A DNA stretch of 64,000 bases from Akebia trifoliata. Taxonomy: Eukaryota > Streptophyta > Magnoliopsida > Ranunculales > Lardizabalaceae. Below the pieces are notes generated by a model. It worked only from the letters and a program-made list of their open reading frames with translations, was not told the origin of the DNA and searched no databases. The translations under genes were made by a program, and so were the position numbers. The DNA is taken from assembly GCA_017979445.1 (NCBI GenBank), contig CM030705.1, positions 15,889,040 to 15,953,039 of the forward strand. The letters run 5' to 3'. This document shows, piece by piece, positions 58,375-64,000 of the stretch; positions within the stretch are counted from its first letter, which is position 1; the number at the start of each line of letters is the position of its first letter.

Positions 58375-61300
58375 TAGAATTTTTTTTTACGGTCTTAGAC
58401 TATCAAATTATTGGAGATTGAGCTTAAAAAAAACAAACAAAAATCCATAAAGTATGGCGGTTGAATTTGGAGGTTTAACAAACAATAACACGATCCTCTA
58501 ATTCACCAATCACAATAAACGATATAATAAAAAAATCAAAAAAATAAAAAACAAAAGAAAAATCATAAAACAAGTTCCAAATTAAATGAAACAACTTAAA
58601 ATTCATATTATATATTGAAATTCCATTACTAAACAAGTTCTAATAGAATCAATTGGGCACTAAAAATCTAGATCCCAAGTACAAGGCTAAAGCCTCAAAA
58701 ATACCAATTTCAACAGCTAAAATACAATTGCTTTCTTCTAGTCTTTTCATCAAGTGGTTTATCATTAGTGCTTTATCCTGAAAGACCCCTATCAACACAC
58801 CAATCGACCTAAATTCAGATAGAAAAATAGACACAGTTGTGGCAAAAGTATTTCATACATGTGTAGTGAACCTAATATAAGATGGCATGTTGAGTTCCTT
58901 AGAAGTCATTAAAGGATCTATTTAACTTCACCTGAAGCAAATTCCATGCTGGCATTTTTTGCAATGTCTTCAGCCACAAATGAAGTCGAGACACTAAGGA
59001 GGACTATTGAATATCTTGGATATAATGTTGAAGATTGATATGGAAACACCTATTGAAGCCAACTCCACAGGATCTCTTGAACACAAACAAAAATGTAAAA
59101 TCTTTCAATTATTGGATGGTGACTAAAATTTTTGTCTGGCATTTTAACTTCCATACTCGAAGAATGTAAGAATCATGGAAATAACTATGCAAACAAATAC
59201 AATAGGTTGATCCAGGGAGTCAAAGAGGACACAACTAAAAAACACAGGATACATGTCAGCTAATCCCAAACATGGGAAACAGATTGACTACACAAAATAT
59301 TGGAACAAAATTAAATCTGTAGCAACCAAACCAGCCAAATGACACACAAAAGCCATATGGATTTATTTTCCTCCATTCAATTTTGTCTAAAACCATATCT
59401 TCTTTACTTTTCTAACATAGATCTCATCAGGTAAAATTGCACCAAATATAAGGGTACTCACCATAACAACTTCAGGGAAGGGTTTTTCTTTTTTCTATTT
59501 TCTTTTTTTTAAATGATCGGTAAAACTTCACGTAATTTAGTTTTCTCAACTTACAAACACCGAGAGGTTGTCAGGTATCTCTATCTACATCCCATTCCAC
59601 ATGATAAAGAATCATTATTATACTGCTGAAGATTTGTAATCCACCAAATTCATGAACTACTCATCCAAATATGCAGAAATGCTATTTTACCCGTCTGACC
59701 TTACTTCTCTTAGTACATCAACTCACATGCTCAATGAGGTTAAGTTAGAAAGTGAGTAACTTGTGTCAAATTATGCACAAGGTGACATGCATAAAAAAAA
59801 TTCACGAAAAGAGTATCCAAGAAAATCGAAGTCAACCCATCCTGCTATCACTGACAGATGGAGACCACCAATAATGATATGATTAAACATTAAAATACAG
59901 TGAGTCAAGAGTCAAGTCAACTGGCATCGAGAAAGCAAGTATTAGAACTTGAGATGATGCATGCGATTATACAAATAACTAAACATATGAGGCGAAATTA
60001 CCCAATCTACCAATGAAAGCTGTCTCCATCAATTGTGAAAAGGGCTCAATTGCCTATCCAGCAAATTGCTGGCAAAGAAAGTATAATAAGCTCAGTTTTG
60101 ACACTATGAGAATTCGATTGACCAACAGGACTCTCCAACAACTCACTGAGAACCAAAAAAGAAAATTGATACTAATCAACAAGAATCATAATAAAAAAAT
60201 TTCTTTTATTAGTGAGAATCATAATAACTTAACAGGGAGATTCGTGTTTTAAATAAAAAATATAAACCAGAACTTGGAATAAAGCGTAGAAGGAAATATA
60301 GACATGAAGCAATGATTTCATAAAGTGTGTCATCCAGAAACTTATCAACAAGCAATCTGTCCATTCTAAATGACTAAACAACCACACCTTGCTTGTGTGT
60401 CACAAGGGTTAGAGAATGAATAAAGGCCACATTACCATTAGAATCTGGCCAGGATGGAGGATAGATGACAATTACAGCCAAACTCTCAAGGGAACAATCT
60501 GGCTGGGTGGGACCCTGATCATTGCAGCCTGGATGTACTGCATAAACAACAACAAAAAAGTGAAGAAAAGAAACAAGAACTACCAAACCAAACAAAAAAC
60601 AACAGCGCAATTTCATTATCATATATGAAATAAAGAAGTAATTATATTAAGATGAACAAGTGCTTGTCAAATTACCATATCTCTTGAGATCATGATTAAC
60701 TCAAGACCAGAAGAACCAATTGAAATAGTTTGGGAAGGTTGTTTGATGTCTCATTGATATGGGGAGTCTTTAACGATATATATATATAATCTTCCTTGAT
60801 TAAGAAGTCTGTCCTTTGTTCCCAAAAACGGAGCCATAACATGAGCGTGAGGTTTGAAGAATTTAAGAACCTTTTTGCTAATTGGTTAGTATGAAACATT
60901 TAAGAATCAGAAAACAATGATGCCTTGGGGACTTGAAAGAAAGTCTTCTGTGCCACGACGATGAAAAGAAAATATCTTAGGCAAAAGGGACCAAAAAAAG
61001 AAGACTAAACAATAAACATAAACTACAAAATTGTAATCAGACATGGATCTTTTTATGTGATCATAGTTTATTCACTAAAACATATAATTAGGATCTCCCA
61101 TCTCAGCCTTTCTTCATGAAGAAAAAGTTACAAAGAGAACAAAAAACAAAAACAAAAAAAGATTGAAGCCGGATGCGTAAGTTAGTGGAATGTAGAGTCA
61201 ACCTCGACTAAGGTTCCGAGGTCAAGTTCAGTCAACTAGGCCATGTTGAAGATGTAAATCTTGAATTGTAGAAAGGGCTTTAAAGAAAAGAAAGCAATCA

Positions 61301-61831
61301 AACACAGCTGTGAATGAAATAGAGTGCTATATGACTCATGCAATTTGGACTGAGTATCCAATCTAAGGAAGCGCACTCATGCAGAAGAGCCAATAAACAT
61401 TATTTCATACAAAAAAATATTGCCCGGAAAAGGTAAAACTAGGATTCGCAGTTGTCTTCAAAATTTAAAATATGGTCATATGCACTCAAATAGCAACAAC
61501 AATGATGAAGTACTATAGAACTAATAGAAACAAAATTAAATATGCTTTAAAATTCAAGGAACTTCAGCAGAGTGTTGTTGACAAATATTTTTAATAGACA
61601 AACTATCACAAGACTTGAGAAATCAACAATGATAGACTGATTAGTCTTATCCATAACAAATGCTTCCCCTAGAATCTGTCCAATCATGTGTTTTTTCACT
61701 TTCTATTGGAAAAAGGAATTATAAATTCTATAGATAACAAATTAGAACCATCAAAATAATCCACACTGCAATATTGTAGTCAAAAGAAAATCACCTTTGC
61801 AAACTAAAGCAGTGTCATCTCATGTCTTTAC
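58375..61831. other. Low-repeat interval, no gene assigned
   Basis: Unlike the rest of the window, this shows no retroelement motifs. It may contain introns and 3' parts of the minus-strand coiled-coil gene, but I could not identify further exons. Minus-strand frames at 58649-58834, 60374-60622 and 60696-60899 were read and show no domain I can name. A (TA)n tract lies at about 60776-60788. Confidence 0.45.
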
Positions 61832-61888
61832 CTTGGTCAACGCCGTAATCTTTGAAGTGGCTTCTAATTTTGCCTTCACCACCTCTTC
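61832..61888 (-). pseudogene. Exon of a plant coiled-coil (DNA repair ATPase-related / myosin-like) protein gene
   Basis: Preceded by a T-rich acceptor (TTCTCTTTTAG) and followed by a GT donor (CCAAG|GTAAAG). The 57-nt exon encodes EEVVKAKLEATSKITALTK, 19 residues, in phase 0. It closely resembles the A-E-E-E-M-M-K-A-K-x-E-A-T-S-K segment of a plant family annotated as DNA repair ATPase-related or myosin heavy chain-like coiled-coil proteins (recalled, not searched). It joins in frame to the exon at 61991-62059. The usual next exon (HGAWLPPWLA-type) was not found. Confidence 0.6.
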
Positions 61889-61990
61889 CTAAAAGAGAAT
61901 AAATAAATAAAAAGTTATTAACACACTTAGCACCATCATCTAACATATTGCAACCTAATAGCTCCGTTAGACCTTAAATCACTAACATAT

Positions 61991-62059
61991 CTCTGCAACT
62001 TGAAGAGCGCATTCTGTTTTACAACTTCTGATTTTTTGCTCATCATTAATCTTTTGGAG
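61991..62059 (-). pseudogene. Exon of the same coiled-coil protein gene, damaged donor
   Basis: After the acceptor CCTTTTATAG the 69-nt exon reads LQKINDEQKI...KTECALQVAE, 23 residues in phase 0. Its end fits the start of the next exon (VAE|EE). The intron begins ATATGTTAGT instead of the expected GTATGTTAGT, a G-to-A change at the first base. Two Cys (TGT and TGC) stand where I recall Arg in the family, which would be C-to-T changes at CpG. Both point to a decaying gene or fragment. The alternative is an active gene using a rare AT donor. Confidence 0.6.
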
Positions 62060-64000
62060 CTATAAAAGGAACCAAAAGGGATAAATAGAAAGGGAATCAA
62101 CATCTCTCTAACAATGTAAACATGTACCCAAGATAACGTCACTCAACCAAGTGTTGGAAAAAAAAAAACACGTGAAACCATCTCGTACATGGACATAGAA
62201 GTGAGCGTACCTATCCTAAGATGTTACATTCCATTTTTTATATAGAACATATTGGAGTATGTAACATAGACGGGGACACGTGTATTAGTGTCAAACATTG
62301 ATAAAAAGTACTAGAGCCCCACAAACTCGACTTCAATGAAAGTAACAAAGATGAGAATGTTAGAATACATGAGTGGTAAGAATAATAAAGACAACCACAA
62401 AGGAGACCATTCAAGGAAATTTAGGAATACCCCAATAGTAAACAAACATGTTTTGAATTTTGAAAGCTTAAAAGAGTATGTCAAGCTATGAGGTTGAGAA
62501 CAAATTTTCTAACCATTGTGGTCAACAATCAATCTCTATGGCCCCATATAGACCTAATTTCTTTTTTTCCTTAAAAATATTCCTTTGACAATTCCAAGTC
62601 TGTATAATTTGTCTTTGGGTCCCTCCATTGCAAAAAAAAAATCTTGGTTGTCTAAGCTTTCTCTTCCATACAGAGTCCAAAAGAAATACTTATGCACTAG
62701 TGGCCAGAAATATCTGAAAATTAAATACAGAGAGAACCACTATAGTAATTTGATTCTGAACACAGTTTTATTAATATCAGATGTGGAACCACTAGGTTCT
62801 ATTGTCATACTTGCTGATCGAGAAAAGTTGCAATGTCTGTTGGGTGGATATTTTCAACATTAAATGATCAAAGACCGATACAAAACCTTTACCCCAAAAC
62901 ATTCAAATGTTTTTGGAATTTATCGGATATGTATCGGAATGTATCAGTTTTATCAAATGTATCGGCTGATACCGTCTCAATTTTTTCATTAATCGAAACG
63001 TTCAATCGATACAATATTTTAAACCTTGGACATAATGACAAAAGTTCCTTCTTAAGAATTTCAGCAATTCATTTGGAAGCTCATCGGCCCACTTTACAAA
63101 ATTAAATTGATCTACACACTTGTATGTATAACATGTATTTTCCATTCCTGGACTTTTCAATTGGATTGGAGCATATTTATTTTTTTATGACTGCCCAAGT
63201 GTTGATGCCACCAAGCAGAGATATGGTGCCCGAATTTCACAGCAGGGAAACTACTCTCAGTCTGTTACCATCGCTAATCTTCTACTAGAAATTCCAAGGG
63301 AGAAAAAGTAATGTACTTCACAAGAAAAATGCAACGCCTTCCTATCATAACACAAAAAATTCTGCCACACTAAGATAACCTTTTCTTTGTGTGGATATGT
63401 ATATTGAATAACTTTATAGAATAATACATAGCCTTTACAGTACCTCTAAGATTAGCTTTAGGAAGATTTACAGCATATAACATAGCCTTGCATTTTTAAA
63501 GTATCCCTAGCCAAAAAGGAACAAAAACTATAAAGCCGAAAAAAAAAAAAAAAAAAAACTGAATTGTTAGGACAAGAGGAAAGAATAGTAGCTATGAACA
63601 GAATTTGGTGAAATAGAAATGTAATCTTCAAGGACAAAATTTAAGCCAGGTGTTTTAACTATCCAATATGTGTTTCATAACTACCCAATCTTTGTATTAA
63701 TATAGACCATTCACCATATTATTTTTATGGTCCAAAAATGCAGACAGGATGCATACTTCAAAAGTTGATATATTTATTAGTGATATTAGGTTTACCTTCT
63801 TGCAAAATGGAGACAAGATGCATAATTTCTTAAGGAGTTGCAGAGTGATATAGTAAGAGAACATGGCAAGAAAAGAATGCAACACTACATATAAGCATAA
63901 AAAAATAATATAATAACTTCTTAAGAAATACCAGGGGACTGTTCCAATTCAATTCGACAACTTTTGCATAGTTCGTTGTTGCCTGAAAAATAACAAAAAA
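62060..64000. other. Interval possibly containing upstream introns of the minus-strand gene
   Basis: No retroelement signature. A candidate upstream exon lies at 63982-63917 (minus): acceptor TTTTTCAG, then 22 codons containing YAKVVEL and ending LKK, but its donor would be TT; low confidence. A TATCGG/CCGATA-rich patch at about 62870-63020 resembles dispersed intergenic repeats. An A20 run lies at about 63540-63560. Confidence 0.4.

Noticed and set aside
60696..60899. Minus-strand frame as a further exon of the coiled-coil gene
   Set aside because: A possible faint resemblance (KKVLKFFKPHAHV) to the family's later Lys-Pro-His repeats, but no clean splice sites or continuous similarity.

Overview
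The window is nuclear DNA of a flowering plant, most likely a eudicot. It is AT-rich and mostly nested, decayed LTR retrotransposons (Ty1/copia, Ty3/gypsy Tat/Ogre-like and Tekay/Del-like), with several inverted-repeat DNA elements and only two stretches that look like host genes. There are no operons, CRISPR arrays or rRNA/tRNA genes. tRNA-complementary primer sites do occur as retrotransposon PBSs. Almost every long open frame is a retroelement remnant or a repeat artefact.

Layout. 1-2.3 kb: 3' end of a copia element, then a minus-strand gypsy gag with PBS and LTR. 2.3-9.0 kb: MITEs, a probable decayed LTR region and a long (TA)n tract. 9.03-27.77 kb: a minus-strand copia element carrying an 11-kb Tat-like element (9961-20984, 5-bp target duplication AGAAC) in its 3' part and a solo LTR of the same Tat family (26121-27645) inside its own 5' LTR. 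28.9-34.7 kb: another Tat element with gag, protease, an RT fused by deletion to the integrase tail, a 3' tandem repeat, and an antisense ORF resembling the 'putative gypsy type transposon' domain. 35.6-38.7 kb: a row of MITEs and a hAT-like element. 39.1-40.1 kb: a small two-exon gene for a secreted proline-rich peptide. 40.5-44.1 kb: a MITE copy, inverted copia LTR fragments around a gag piece, a Tat gag on the minus strand and a hAT end. 44.58-58.27 kb: a complete-ended Tekay/Del element with chromodomain (TSD CTTAG), split within its protease by a second copy of the Tat-like family (46452-about 55912). 58.3-64 kb: low-repeat DNA with minus-strand exons of a plant coiled-coil protein; the exon pair carries a damaged splice donor.

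The most interesting system is the Tat-like family of the 10-21 kb and 46-56 kb copies. Both lack most of gag and all of protease/RT, keep a long untranslated leader and a partial integrase, share an in-frame TAG at codon 16 of the same short ORF, and carry a 33-bp minisatellite whose copy number differs. They look like copies of one defective master amplified in trans. The two host candidates are the 88-aa secreted peptide gene, whose intron holds a degenerate duplicate of the end of exon 1, and the coiled-coil gene fragment.

All calls come from reading the sequence and remembered family motifs. No alignment, database search or transcript data were used.
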